Source: an uncultured Opitutaceae bacterium (GTDB taxonomy: Bacteria > Verrucomicrobiota > Verrucomicrobiia > Opitutales > Opitutaceae). From it: DNA of 64,000 nt. The notes under the pieces were generated by a model, which was not told the DNA's origin, ran no database searches, and was given only the letters and a program-made list of their open reading frames with translations. The position numbers and the translations under genes were made by a program. Where the stretch lies: NCBI GenBank assembly GCA_937902925.1, contig CALFNN010000042.1:1-64000 (forward strand), given 5' to 3'. Positions 7,692-16,801 of the stretch are shown one piece after another (within the stretch, counting starts at the first letter, position 1; each line of letters opens with the position of its first letter).

Positions 7692-8874
7692 GCGGCCCCG
7701 CCGCGTCCGCGCCGGTTTCGCCCGCGGGTCGCGCCACCGCCGCCGTCAATCGCCGGTAGAGGTCCAGCACCTCGCCATATTTCTGGCGGCGCTCGAAACG
7801 CGCCAGCGCGACCGCCCGGTGATTGACCGGCCCGTCGTCGTGCAATCGCTCGTGCCAGCACGCGATCCCGCGGGCGAAGCCGTCGACATCGCCCGGCGCC
7901 GCGGACCAGACGTGCGACAGCGACTGCCCGAGCAGGTCGCGATTGCCGGGCGCGTCGCTCAGGATCATCGGCAGGTTCGCGGACAGCGCCTCCAGCGCCG
8001 CCAGCGAGCAACCCTCGTAGCGCGACGTCAGGATGAATCCATCCACGACGCGATAGAACTCGGCCGGCGCGGACATATAGGCCCGTCGAAAAATCCGTCC
8101 AGCCAGGCCCGCGTGCCCGACAAACTCGTCGAGCCGTTCCGCGAGTTCGCCCTGCCCGACATGAAACAGCGAGACCGGCCGCTCCGCCGCAACTTGGGCG
8201 AACGCCCGATACAGCGTCAGTGGATCCTTCTGCTCGGAGGCCCGCCCGATGAACCCGAGCACGGCGCCATCGACCGGCAACCCCAGCGCCGCGCGCCGCC
8301 GGCGTTTCTCGTCCGCTCCCACCGGGGAAAACAAATCGGTGTCCACGCCGTTCGAGACGAAGTGCAGCCGGGCCGCGGGAATTTTCAGCCGCTCCCGGGC
8401 AAACCGCCATTCGTCCGTCGACACCACGATGGTGTGCGCCGTGCGGCCGAGCGCGCCCTCGACCAGATTATAGACCCCGTCGAAGCGCCCCGGCTTGGGC
8501 CGCATCCCGACGTAGGCGTGCGGATGGTAGCACTGCACGGCCCGCACGCCGGCGGTGCGCAGCGCCCGGGCGAGCGCGCCGGCCTTTGAACTATGGCTGT
8601 GGATGACATCCGGCCGGACTTCGCGCGCGAGTTTGCGCAGCGACCAGAACGCCCCGCCGTCGGCGAAGGTCGGGCGGTTGGCCGTGCGGAGGTTCAGGGT
8701 CCGGCCGCCGCGTTCCTCGATCCACCGCACCAATTCCGGCAGGCGGTCGCCCGCCCGCCGGTCGGAATACGCCAGGTGCACGCGCACGCCCTCCCCGTCC
8801 AGAAAACGGCAGAGCGTGTCGACATAGCGGAACACACCGTCAACGCCCGGCTCGGTCACGACCAGCACTTTCAT
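7666..8874 (-). CDS. Glycosyltransferase family 4
   Basis: A 402-residue GT-B enzyme that transfers a sugar from a nucleotide donor. The N-terminal acceptor domain begins MKVLVVTEPGVDGVFRYVDT, with the membrane-proximal motif DVIHSHSSKAG near residue 90. The donor domain holds FIGRASEQKDPLTLY near residue 210 and the E-x7-E motif in SRYEGCSLAALEALSA near 285-300. This is the last gene of the minus-strand exopolysaccharide run; its start overlaps the preceding GT4 gene by 35 bases. Donor and acceptor are unknown. Confidence 0.87.
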   Translation of the reverse strand: MKVLVVTEPGVDGVFRYVDTLCRFLDGEGVRVHLAYSDRRAGDRLPELVRWIEERGGRTLNLRTANRPTFADGGAFWSLRKLAREVRPDVIHSHSSKAGALARALRTAGVRAVQCYHPHAYVGMRPKPGRFDGVYNLVEGALGRTAHTIVVSTDEWRFARERLKIPAARLHFVSNGVDTDLFSPVGADEKRRRRAALGLPVDGAVLGFIGRASEQKDPLTLYRAFAQVAAERPVSLFHVGQGELAERLDEFVGHAGLAGRIFRRAYMSAPAEFYRVVDGFILTSRYEGCSLAALEALSANLPMILSDAPGNRDLLGQSLSHVWSAAPGDVDGFARGIACWHERLHDDGPVNHRAVALARFERRQKYGEVLDLYRRLTAAVARPAGETGADAAGPLKTGSPRP

Positions 8875-10147
8875 AGATTCCTCCTTTCGCGACGGACGGC
8901 TCGACGCCGCCGGCGATTTCCGCGTAGAAACCCAACAGTTCCCCCACGTGGCGCGCCCTGGTCCACGGCTCGCGCCAATACCATTCGTGCGCGAGCTGGC
9001 TGAGCCGCGCCGTGAGCCCGTCGTTGTCGGCCAGCTGCCACATTTTCCCGGCGAGCGCTCCGGCCGATCCGTGGGCGAAATGCAATCCCGTCACGCAGTC
9101 GACGACATGGTCCGTCGCCGCGCACTGGTCCGACACGATCGCCGGCACGCCAGCCGCCGCGGCCTCGATGACGACCAGCCCGAGCGTCTCATACCACAAC
9201 GGCGGAAACACCAGCGCGCGGGCTCGTCGCAGCCGCCGCCGGATTTCCGCCGGCGGCAACCAGCCCGTGAACGTGGCGCCCGGGCACATCCGCCTGACCG
9301 CGGCCAGCTCCGCGCCGTCGCCGACGAAGGTCGCCTTCAACCCCGACGTTTGCACCGCCTCGGCGAACAGCCGCACACCTTTCTCCACCTCGAACCGGCC
9401 GACAAACAGAAACTCCCGGTTTTCCTCGGCCCGCACCCGCCCGTCCGCGGCCGACGCCGGCACGTCGACGGGATTGCGAATCACGCGCGCGGGCGTGGTC
9501 GCGGGCAGATCAGGCCGCAGCAGCCGCAGGCTGAATTCGGAGACGCCGATGAAGCCCGACACTTTCGCGGGGATCCGCAGGATCCGGTTCTGGATCACGG
9601 TGCGCGCCCCGCGCCAGAGCTTGTGGGCGTAATTCCGCCGGTCGCAGTTGCACGCCCAGCAGGCCGCCGACAACGGAACCCGCCGGCACAGTTCGTTTTC
9701 CCCATGCACGAAGAACCCGCCATTCGGACACGCGATGAAAAAATCGTGCAGCGTCACCACGAGCTTGAAACCGAGCCGCGTGACCGCCTCGAGCGCGAAC
9801 GGCGACAGCGCCTTCGTCCACGTGTGGGCGTGGACGACGGTGCGATCGCGCGGCTTCCCGCGCAACAGGGTGCGCAGCGCGTCGACCGCCGCGCGGTTGC
9901 GCCAGCCCTGCGCAAACGCCTGGAACCGGTTGCGGTTTTTCGCGATTTCCGCCTGGCCGAGGCAGATCACCTCGAGGTTCGGCACGTCCTGCAACTCCGC
10001 CGCCACGGGGCCCACGCAGGTGAACAGCGTCACGCGCACGTCGCGCGCCGCCAGCTCGAGGGCCGACGCGACCGCCACCGCCGTCGAGCCGCCGGTGACC
10101 GACGCATAGTCGTTCAAGATGATCACCTCGTGCGGTGCCGTCGTCAT
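8840..10147 (-). CDS. Glycosyltransferase family 4 with Cys cluster
   Basis: A 435-residue GT4 enzyme. ATG at 10147 is preceded by GGGAGG and overlaps the upstream GT2 stop as ATGA, so this start is firm even though the frame stays open upstream. The N-terminal domain holds ILNDYASVTGGSTAVAVA and a cysteine cluster, CRRVPLSAACWACNCDRR, near residues 170-190. The donor domain holds LFVGRFEVEKGVRLF and the E-x7-E motif in LWYETLGLVVIEAAAAGV. It builds the exopolysaccharide repeat unit with its neighbours. The cysteines could hold a metal or disulfides; this is not shown. Confidence 0.88.
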   Translation of the reverse strand: MTTAPHEVIILNDYASVTGGSTAVAVASALELAARDVRVTLFTCVGPVAAELQDVPNLEVICLGQAEIAKNRNRFQAFAQGWRNRAAVDALRTLLRGKPRDRTVVHAHTWTKALSPFALEAVTRLGFKLVVTLHDFFIACPNGGFFVHGENELCRRVPLSAACWACNCDRRNYAHKLWRGARTVIQNRILRIPAKVSGFIGVSEFSLRLLRPDLPATTPARVIRNPVDVPASAADGRVRAEENREFLFVGRFEVEKGVRLFAEAVQTSGLKATFVGDGAELAAVRRMCPGATFTGWLPPAEIRRRLRRARALVFPPLWYETLGLVVIEAAAAGVPAIVSDQCAATDHVVDCVTGLHFAHGSAGALAGKMWQLADNDGLTARLSQLAHEWYWREPWTRARHVGELLGFYAEIAGGVEPSVAKGGIYESAGRDRAGR

Positions 10148-10977
10148 CGCGGCGCCTCCCCGTGTTGCAGCAACTGGTAGCTCGTGCGCCAGCCGCGCGA
10201 GCGCACGCGCGCCAGATAGCGCGGCAGGTTGCAGAGGCGATAGCGCCAGCGCGCGAATTTCTTGCGCGGCGCCGCCACCGCCTGCGGCAGGTGCCGGCGC
10301 ACGATTTCCGCCTGCTCCCGCTCGGTCACCGCCGTGGCGCCGGAAAGCTGCCCGCCGCGCAGTCGAAACTGCGCCACGCGCACCGGGTGGTAGCGAAAGC
10401 CCGCGCCTGCGACATAAGCCCGCAGCCACAGGTCGAGATCGGCGCAGAGCCGGTAACGCGGATTGAAGCCGCCGAGGCGGTGCACCGTGTCCCGGCGCAG
10501 CAGCATGCCTTGCTGCATCAAGGGGCTGATGCCCTGCTGCAGCAGGGCGGGAAACCACGCCGGGTCGCTCTCCACCGTGACGCGGGACAGAACCCGGCTG
10601 CGGGAGTCAATCAGGTCGACGTCACCGTAGATCACCGTCTCGGGCCTCGGGGCGCGAACGTGGCGCAAGAATGCCCGGGCGAAACCCGGCAGCAGCCGGT
10701 CGTCATCATTGATGTAGGAAAACCAATCCCAGCGATCGAGCACGCCGCCCAGCGCCGCGTTGAGTGCGCCGTAGATCCCGCCGGCCTTTCCCGCATCCGG
10801 CACCACGCACGTGTCGGGAAACCGCGCCTGCAGGGCCGCGACTCTGCCCGCCGGCGCCGCGAGCACGTGCCGGATGTCGAGTTCCTGCCCGGCCACCGAC
10901 GCGACCGCGTCCGCGAGGAACTCGGAGTCGCCGAGGGTCGGCGTCACGACGAGGATGCGGGGTGCGCCGGCCATCAC
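10144..10977 (-). CDS. Glycosyltransferase family 2
   Basis: A 277-residue GT-A enzyme. The nucleotide-binding start ILVVTPTLGDSEFLADAVAS and the metal-binding acidic motif SYINDDDRLLPGF (near residue 90) are clear. LMQQGMLLRRDTVHRLGGFNPRYR and ADLDLWLR near residues 155-185 match the acceptor/catalytic region of family 2. It overlaps both neighbours by four bases (ATGA), indicating tight translational coupling in the exopolysaccharide operon. Sugar specificity is unknown. Confidence 0.88.
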   Translation of the reverse strand: MMAGAPRILVVTPTLGDSEFLADAVASVAGQELDIRHVLAAPAGRVAALQARFPDTCVVPDAGKAGGIYGALNAALGGVLDRWDWFSYINDDDRLLPGFARAFLRHVRAPRPETVIYGDVDLIDSRSRVLSRVTVESDPAWFPALLQQGISPLMQQGMLLRRDTVHRLGGFNPRYRLCADLDLWLRAYVAGAGFRYHPVRVAQFRLRGGQLSGATAVTEREQAEIVRRHLPQAVAAPRKKFARWRYRLCNLPRYLARVRSRGWRTSYQLLQHGEAPR

Positions 10978-12713
10978 GAACCCTCCGGGCTGATGGTGAT
11001 GGCGACCGTGGTCGCGTCACCGTTGATGTCCGCCGCCGGGCCGGGATCGACCGCGAAGTCGATCGCCGATCCCCGGTGCACCGCGGTCACGAAATCGAAG
11101 TTCTCCACGACGGGATTTCCGGTCGCGCCGCCGAGCAAGCGCCGGAACCGCCGCCGGCCATCGACGAGCACGCTCACCCCGACGCCGTCACCCCCCGTCG
11201 CACATTGGAATTTTCCCACGACCCGCACCGGACCTTCGTGGGCACTCGACCAACGGCGGACGGCCGCCACCGGCGTCTGGTTGACCACCGACGGATGCTG
11301 TTCGCCCGCCGCCAGCACCAGATACGGATAGCCGCCGCCCCACTCGCCCTGCCAGTCGCTCAGCGTGTAAGCCGTGACGGGAACCAACACGGTGCTGGCA
11401 CCGACGAACACGCCGTAGGACCAGCCCTGCTCCCCCTGCTTGCCGGAAAAATCGTGCATCGAATCGGCGAGCGGTGCCTCCGTCGGCGCCGCGGGCGGCA
11501 GCCCGGTCAACGGGCCCGCGACAAACACCGGCGATTCGTTCAGCGTCACCGGCTCCGCGAGCGCGAGGTTGCGTCCCCGCAGATCCACCGCGGCCGTCGC
11601 CCCGCGAAGGGCGATGCTCCGCGGTCGCAGCGACCAGAGGACGCGCACCTCCTCGCCCGAGTCCCGCGCAAAGGCGATGGAGTAGAGATCCGGCGGTGTC
11701 GGTTCGCGCCGCACGAAATGCGCATCGCGTAATTCCCGGATCAGCGTCGTCATCGCCGTGTAGGCGGGCTTCGGCGTGAGCTTCGCGTCGTCATGCACCA
11801 GGCCCATCGCGAGTCCTTGATGATCGCGGAACAGATACCAATACACCCGCTGGACGCCGGCGGACAGCAAGAGCGCATAGGCGCGGACGAGGAATTGTGC
11901 CTGCACGTCCTCGTCGATCGTGAGATCGCCAGGACCCTGGCTGCCTTTCGTCTTCCAGCCGATCTCCGTCACCCAGATCGGTTTCGTTTTCCCGCCGTTG
12001 TATTTCCGGACCAAGGCCTGCAAACCCGCGATGTCGTCCTCCAGGCCCTCCGGCGGCGCATCGTAGCGGTAGGGATGCACCGAGAGCGCATCCATCGAGT
12101 TCAACGCACCGCCCGCGAGCAGTTTTTCCCAATAGGGCAGCGGCACCCCGATCGTCGCGCCACCCACGACCGTCACGTCGGGGCGCTCCCGTTTGATCGC
12201 CGCGTAGGCCGCGCGCAGCATCCGCAGGTAGGTGCCCGCGCGATCCTTGGTCGCCGGACCGTGGCAGAACGTCCCGTTGTATTCGTTCCAGATTTCCACC
12301 GCCGCGATCTGCGCCCCATAGTGCCGCAACACTTCCACGCCATAACGTGCATAAGCCGCAATCCCGGCATCGGTCCACGGCGTCGCCCCGCCGTCGTAGT
12401 GGTCGTTCTCGAAACTGAGCGTGATCAACGGCGCGACCTGGTTCGCGCGCAGGGCTCCCAGATACCCGTCGTCCCGCGCGGGAAACGAAAACACGCCGGG
12501 CTGCGGCTCGACCTCGCGCCAGTAGACCTCGTCGCGCACCTCGCCGAGGCCCGCGCGGGCGACGAGCGGGACGGCCGCGGTGTCCCAACCCTGCGCGAAA
12601 TGCGTCATCACGCCGAACCGTTCGTCCGGCGCCGGCGCCGCGGCCTGGCCCATGGCCGCCGGGACAACGCCCGCAAGCGCACTCGCAATCAGGATATGAC
12701 GGCAATTCTTCAT
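10974..12713 (-). CDS. Secreted clan GH-A glycoside hydrolase (PslG/GH39-like)
   Basis: A 579-residue exported protein: signal peptide (residues 1-22, ending AMGQ), then a TIM-barrel glycosidase domain to about residue 370, then a beta-rich C-terminal part. The retaining catalytic pair of clan GH-A is visible: acid/base E144 in VEIWNEYNG and nucleophile E250 in PIWVTEIGWK. Such enzymes inside exopolysaccharide operons (PslG is the known case) cut polymer in the periplasm, affecting chain length or clearing misrouted product. Its stop overlaps the GT2 start by four bases and it follows a GT4 gene by three bases, so it is part of the operon. Substrate is presumably the locus polymer. Confidence 0.82.
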   Translation of the reverse strand: MKNCRHILIASALAGVVPAAMGQAAAPAPDERFGVMTHFAQGWDTAAVPLVARAGLGEVRDEVYWREVEPQPGVFSFPARDDGYLGALRANQVAPLITLSFENDHYDGGATPWTDAGIAAYARYGVEVLRHYGAQIAAVEIWNEYNGTFCHGPATKDRAGTYLRMLRAAYAAIKRERPDVTVVGGATIGVPLPYWEKLLAGGALNSMDALSVHPYRYDAPPEGLEDDIAGLQALVRKYNGGKTKPIWVTEIGWKTKGSQGPGDLTIDEDVQAQFLVRAYALLLSAGVQRVYWYLFRDHQGLAMGLVHDDAKLTPKPAYTAMTTLIRELRDAHFVRREPTPPDLYSIAFARDSGEEVRVLWSLRPRSIALRGATAAVDLRGRNLALAEPVTLNESPVFVAGPLTGLPPAAPTEAPLADSMHDFSGKQGEQGWSYGVFVGASTVLVPVTAYTLSDWQGEWGGGYPYLVLAAGEQHPSVVNQTPVAAVRRWSSAHEGPVRVVGKFQCATGGDGVGVSVLVDGRRRFRRLLGGATGNPVVENFDFVTAVHRGSAIDFAVDPGPAADINGDATTVAITISPEGS

Positions 12714-12716
12714 GGC

Positions 12717-14096
12717 TCACGCCGCGCAGGGCGTCGCGGTGAATCCGCCGGGCGGCATCGGCCCGAGCAGATCGCGGTAGAGCGCGGCATAACGCCGTGC
12801 CTGGAGGTTGATGTCGTATTCGCGCTCGGCGCGGTCGCGCGCCGCCGCGGCAAATGTTCGCTGCAATGCGCCGTCCTCGAGCAGCCGGTGCAGCGCGGCG
12901 GCCAGCGCCGCGGCATCGCCGGTCGGCGCGAGCAATCCCGTCTGCCCGTCGGCAACCGCCTCGCGCACGCCGCCGGCGGCAAAGCCCACGACCGGCGTGC
13001 CGCAAGCCATCGACTCGAGGATCGTGTTGGGCAGGTTGTCCTGCAGCGAGGGAATCGCGAAGACGTCGGCCGCGCTGTAGGCGGCCCGGAGCTGGGCGGA
13101 GTCGTTCAGCACGCCGAGGTGACGCACCGCAGGCGGCGGATGCAGCGCGGGCGGGCCGCTGCCCAGCGTCACCAGCAGCAGCCGCGGCAAATCACGCAGT
13201 GCCTCGAGCGCGCGCTGCAACAGCGCGAAGCCCTTGCGCTGGTCCTCGATCCGCTCCGCGACGAACAGCACGATGCGGGCCTCGGGCGGCAGTTGCAGCC
13301 GGGCGCGGGCCTCGGCGCGCGCCATCGGCCGGTATTCCCGCAGGTCGATGCCATTGGGAATCGTGTGGACGTTGAAGTTCCGGAACAGCGTGCTCCGCAG
13401 CGCCTCCGCCGCGAGCCACTCGCTCGGGCACACGATCGCCAGCCGCGAGGGCGGCACGCGCCCGAGCACCTGCTGCTTGCGATTCAGGATGCGCCGCGTC
13501 ATGTCCTCGTCGCCCGACGACGTCATCAGCAACGGGCACGACCCGCAGCGGTCCTGAAAACGCCGGCAGGATTCGCAGTAATGGCAGCCGCCGGTGAACG
13601 CATTCATGTCGTGAAACGTCCACACCACCGGCAGCTGCGCCGTGAGCCGCGGCAGCGTCCGGTAGTCGAGCAGGTCGGCGACCCAGTGCAGATTCACGAG
13701 GTCGCTCGGCGGCAGCTGTGACGCCAGCCGCCAGCCGGTGAAAGACCAGTCCGGCGTGAAATACGCCCCGGCGCGCCGGATCGATGGGCGGTGCCATCGC
13801 CGGCCGAACCGGAAAAACGCCTGCGCCAGCATGCGCGGCGCGGGCGCCAGCGAATTGAACTCGACGACATCGGCATCGTCGCCGAAGCGCTGGGCGACGA
13901 GCATCCGCGAGCGCACTCCGGCGCCGCCCAGCGCACGTTGCAGCCGGAGCGTGGCGCGGGCCGCCCCTCCCCGGACGTCCGTGGTGGAAATCTGCGTCAC
14001 TTGAAACGGCGCCCCGGAATCGCCGGGCCCAAACGCCCCCTCGCGGGCCAGCGGCGGCCGGCGGTCGCGGATCGGACTGTGGGCGGTCTGGATCAT
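12717..14096 (-). CDS. Glycosyltransferase family 4 (WcaC-like, Cys-rich loop)
   Basis: A 459-residue GT4 enzyme. The N-terminal half holds QISTTDVRGGAARATLRL and a strongly Cys-rich segment, GGCHYCESCRRFQDRCGSCP, near residues 170-190, of a kind seen in WcaC-like transferases. The donor domain holds FVAERIEDQRKGFALLQRAL and SLQDNLPNTILESMACGTP (E motif). The N-terminal 30 residues are low complexity and the true start may be a little downstream. It lies between the flippase gene and the secreted hydrolase gene in the exopolysaccharide operon. Confidence 0.87.
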   Translation of the reverse strand: MIQTAHSPIRDRRPPLAREGAFGPGDSGAPFQVTQISTTDVRGGAARATLRLQRALGGAGVRSRMLVAQRFGDDADVVEFNSLAPAPRMLAQAFFRFGRRWHRPSIRRAGAYFTPDWSFTGWRLASQLPPSDLVNLHWVADLLDYRTLPRLTAQLPVVWTFHDMNAFTGGCHYCESCRRFQDRCGSCPLLMTSSGDEDMTRRILNRKQQVLGRVPPSRLAIVCPSEWLAAEALRSTLFRNFNVHTIPNGIDLREYRPMARAEARARLQLPPEARIVLFVAERIEDQRKGFALLQRALEALRDLPRLLLVTLGSGPPALHPPPAVRHLGVLNDSAQLRAAYSAADVFAIPSLQDNLPNTILESMACGTPVVGFAAGGVREAVADGQTGLLAPTGDAAALAAALHRLLEDGALQRTFAAAARDRAEREYDINLQARRYAALYRDLLGPMPPGGFTATPCAA

Positions 14097-14115
14097 GGAC
14101 GGCGGATGCGGTGCG

Positions 14116-15519
14116 TCAGAGTTGGGACTCGGTCGCCGGCGGCGCGTCGATCAGCGGTGACACGGGGTGGCGGTGCGGCGGAAAAATCCGGAGCACGCGC
14201 ACCGCCTCGGCGATGTTGCCCAGCAAAAGATACGGCAGGAAACCGAGCGCCATCCCCGCGACGACGCCCTCCGCACCGTGCGGGCGGACGAACAGGAACA
14301 TCAGGACCGCGCTGGCCACCGTGCTGACCACCGCATAGAAGGTCAGCCGCCTGACCTCGGAGATTCCGGCCAGCATGTAGCCGAACGGCTGCTCGAGAAA
14401 CACGAGGGCATTCCACAAAAACAGCAGCCACACGAGCGCCGGGGTCGGCAGGCTGCCGCTGCCGCCGACCCAGTATCCGAGCACCGGCCGCGCAAACGCC
14501 GCCCCGAGCGCCATCGGCGCGATCACGCCGAGCAGCGTCGCCCCGAGCGAAAAGACCAGCGTGCGGCGGATCCAGCGGAAGTCGCCCTTCGCGTGGGCGT
14601 CCGAATACGCCGGCCAGAGCGGCAGCATGAAGGCGTTCTGGACGATCGCGAACAGGTTGAACAACCGCTGCGCGAGGTTGTAAGGCGTGACCGCCGCCGC
14701 GCCGAGATGCGTCGAGATGATGCCCTGCGGCAGCGCGAGCAGCAGCGTGAGTTGCACCTGTTGCACGCCGAAATACGCACCAAGACCCATCAGCTCCCGC
14801 ATCGTCGCCCAGCGGCAGCGCCACGCGGCCGGATGCAGCCAGCCCAGCCGCTGGAGTTGCGCGGCCAGCAGCGCGGCATTGGCCGCGAGCACCGGCACCA
14901 CCGCCGCCGCGATGATCGCCGCCAGCGTCCAGTGGCACTGCGTCGCAAGGATCACGCCGCCGAGGGCGCCGATCGCGCCCGCCGCCTGCGCGAGATTGTG
15001 CATCCAGCCCTCCTGCCGGCCGTAGGCCAGCCGCTGCGCGAGCCCCAGCGGAAGATTGGCGCAGAATAACAGCAGCGTGACGGTGACCGCCGCGCGCGCG
15101 CCGGCCCGCACCGCCGGCTCGCTGAGATTGAAGAGCGCCGTGTAATCGAGCCACGGCGCCACGAGCGCGACCACGGTTGCCACGAGCAGGCCGACAGTTC
15201 CAAGAAACGCGAGCGAGCTGCCCCACAACTCGCGGGCGCGCTCCGTGTCTCCCGTCGCGAAGGCCTCCGCGAGCTTGTTCTGCGCCCCCTGCCCCAGCCC
15301 GAAGTCGGCAAAGGTGAGCACATAGCCGACGCTGGTCAGCGTCATCCACAGCCCGAAGGCCTCCGGTCCGAGCGCCCGCATCGCGACCGGCACCTGGAAC
15401 AACTGGCACGCCACGCCGAGACCGCGGGCGGCGAGCGAGGTCGCAAAGAACAGGCCGACGGCTTTCGAACGGCCGGAGAGGCGGCGCGCGCGGCGCCCGA
15501 GCCGGTGGAGCGGGTTCAT
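14116..15519 (-). CDS. Wzx-like oligosaccharide flippase
   Basis: A 467-residue polytopic inner-membrane protein of the MOP (polysaccharide biosynthesis/Wzx) superfamily, with about 12-14 hydrophobic segments. The N-terminal signature SKAVGLFFATSLAARGLGVA and GPEAFGLWMTLTSVGYVLTF (residues 18-75) match the first helices of the family. It would flip lipid-linked repeat units to the periplasm. ATG at 15519 overlaps the stop of the ligase/polymerase-like gene (ATGA). The frame is open much further upstream, but that part is antisense-like sequence overlapping the upstream gene and is not included. Confidence 0.86.
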   Translation of the reverse strand: MNPLHRLGRRARRLSGRSKAVGLFFATSLAARGLGVACQLFQVPVAMRALGPEAFGLWMTLTSVGYVLTFADFGLGQGAQNKLAEAFATGDTERARELWGSSLAFLGTVGLLVATVVALVAPWLDYTALFNLSEPAVRAGARAAVTVTLLLFCANLPLGLAQRLAYGRQEGWMHNLAQAAGAIGALGGVILATQCHWTLAAIIAAAVVPVLAANAALLAAQLQRLGWLHPAAWRCRWATMRELMGLGAYFGVQQVQLTLLLALPQGIISTHLGAAAVTPYNLAQRLFNLFAIVQNAFMLPLWPAYSDAHAKGDFRWIRRTLVFSLGATLLGVIAPMALGAAFARPVLGYWVGGSGSLPTPALVWLLFLWNALVFLEQPFGYMLAGISEVRRLTFYAVVSTVASAVLMFLFVRPHGAEGVVAGMALGFLPYLLLGNIAEAVRVLRIFPPHRHPVSPLIDAPPATESQL

Positions 15520-16796
15520 TGCTCGCGCGGGTTGGGTTCGCCGGGGTTTGCGGATTGGTCTTGGAGCAGAAGGATCAGCCCGAGCGCCAGCGCGATCGCC
15601 ACGCGGTGGGCGCCCGAGAACGGGCTGAACAGCAGGTTCCACAGCGCCGACAGGAGCGTCAGCGTGCAGAGTGCCGCGAGCCGGTGCCACGGCTGAACGA
15701 GCACGAGGTCGTAAAGCGCCCGGAGCAACCCGGCGCCGAACACGAAAAAAAACACCCCGCCGAACACGCCGCCCTCGGCCACCGCCACGAGGATCTGCGA
15801 GTGCAGCGCCATGTCGCGCGAATCCTTGTTGAGCGTGGCGAAACCGCCGACGTGCGCCTCCCGCGCCATGTGGTCGCGGATCAGGACGAAGTTGTCGTAG
15901 ACATCCGTGTTGCTGAACCACGAGCCGTGGCCGACGAGCGGCGATTCCGCCACCGCCTCGACCGCCGCCTGCACCATCGCGGTGCGCTCGATGTCGGACC
16001 GCGACGTGCGGGTCGTGCCGGCCGTCGCGCCCGTGAGTTCGAACACGACGGCACCGACCGCCAGCAACGCCAGCGGCGCGAGCCACAGCCGGAATTGCGG
16101 CCGCACGAGTTGCAGCAGCGTGCCGACCCCGACCAGCAGGCAGAGTCCGCCGTAGCTGCGGTAATCGAGCGCGAAGTGCGCGGCGCCGATCGCGAACGCA
16201 CCCAGCGCCGTCAGGATGCCGCCGGCCAGCGGCACCAGGAGAAACACGAGCGCCGTCAGCGGCGCGCCGACGCCGAATTTCCACAGGTCGTCGAACATCG
16301 CCCCGTAGAGCAGCGCGCTCACGACCGCACCGAGTTCCTGCCCGACGATGAAGAGCACGAAATTGCGCCGCGCGCAGCCGAACAGGTAGGCCACCGCGAC
16401 GATGTCGATCGCGAGAAAGCCCATGCGGCCCCAGCCCCGCGCCATGTCGTGCGGCGAGCTGTGGCGGTAGAGATCCGAACCGACATAGGCGACGAAGGCG
16501 ACGACCTGTGCCGCCAGGGCCAGCCCGAGGAACGGCCGCCGGAACAGCGGGCCGGGCAACGCGCCGTTGAACAACAGGCAGGCCCCCGCCCACAGCGCCA
16601 CGACGATCAGCACCAGTTCGCCGACCGGCATCTCGCCCACCAGCGGAATCGTGAACGCCGTGAGAAAACTCGCCGCGAACGTGGCCCAGGCGGACGGCGA
16701 CCACCACGCGCTGCGCGGCGCGGCGACCGCCGGTTCCGTTTCCCGCGACACGACGGGCCGGGCCAGCGCGGGTCGAACTGCTGCGGTTAGAGGCAT
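15516..16796 (-). CDS. O-antigen ligase/polymerase-like membrane protein (Wzy/WaaL type)
   Basis: A 426-residue polytopic protein with roughly ten transmembrane segments. The long periplasmic loop late in the sequence contains AVAESPLVGHGSWFSNTDVY and a region ending SRDMALHSQILVAVAEGGVF, which is the usual pattern of O-antigen ligase/polymerase proteins (GHG and H-S-x-x-L motifs). It probably polymerises the exopolysaccharide repeat units. ATG at 16796 (MPLTAAVRP) is preferred; an upstream in-frame start at 16898 would run into the neighbouring gene. The gene lies five bases after the GT4 stop. Confidence 0.82.
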   Translation of the reverse strand: MPLTAAVRPALARPVVSRETEPAVAAPRSAWWSPSAWATFAASFLTAFTIPLVGEMPVGELVLIVVALWAGACLLFNGALPGPLFRRPFLGLALAAQVVAFVAYVGSDLYRHSSPHDMARGWGRMGFLAIDIVAVAYLFGCARRNFVLFIVGQELGAVVSALLYGAMFDDLWKFGVGAPLTALVFLLVPLAGGILTALGAFAIGAAHFALDYRSYGGLCLLVGVGTLLQLVRPQFRLWLAPLALLAVGAVVFELTGATAGTTRTSRSDIERTAMVQAAVEAVAESPLVGHGSWFSNTDVYDNFVLIRDHMAREAHVGGFATLNKDSRDMALHSQILVAVAEGGVFGGVFFFVFGAGLLRALYDLVLVQPWHRLAALCTLTLLSALWNLLFSPFSGAHRVAIALALGLILLLQDQSANPGEPNPREQ

Positions 16797-16801
16797 GAAT
16801 T

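Noticed and set aside
11793-13721. A 642-codon plus-strand frame across the hydrolase and GT4 genes
   Set aside because: It crosses two well-supported minus-strand genes and has no domain-like sequence.
14116-16707. One continuous 863-codon frame that seems to fuse the flippase to an upstream domain
   Set aside because: The part upstream of ATG 15519 overlaps the ligase/polymerase-like gene in another frame and is Arg/Gly-rich. The four-base overlap at 15516-15519 explains the arrangement without a fusion.
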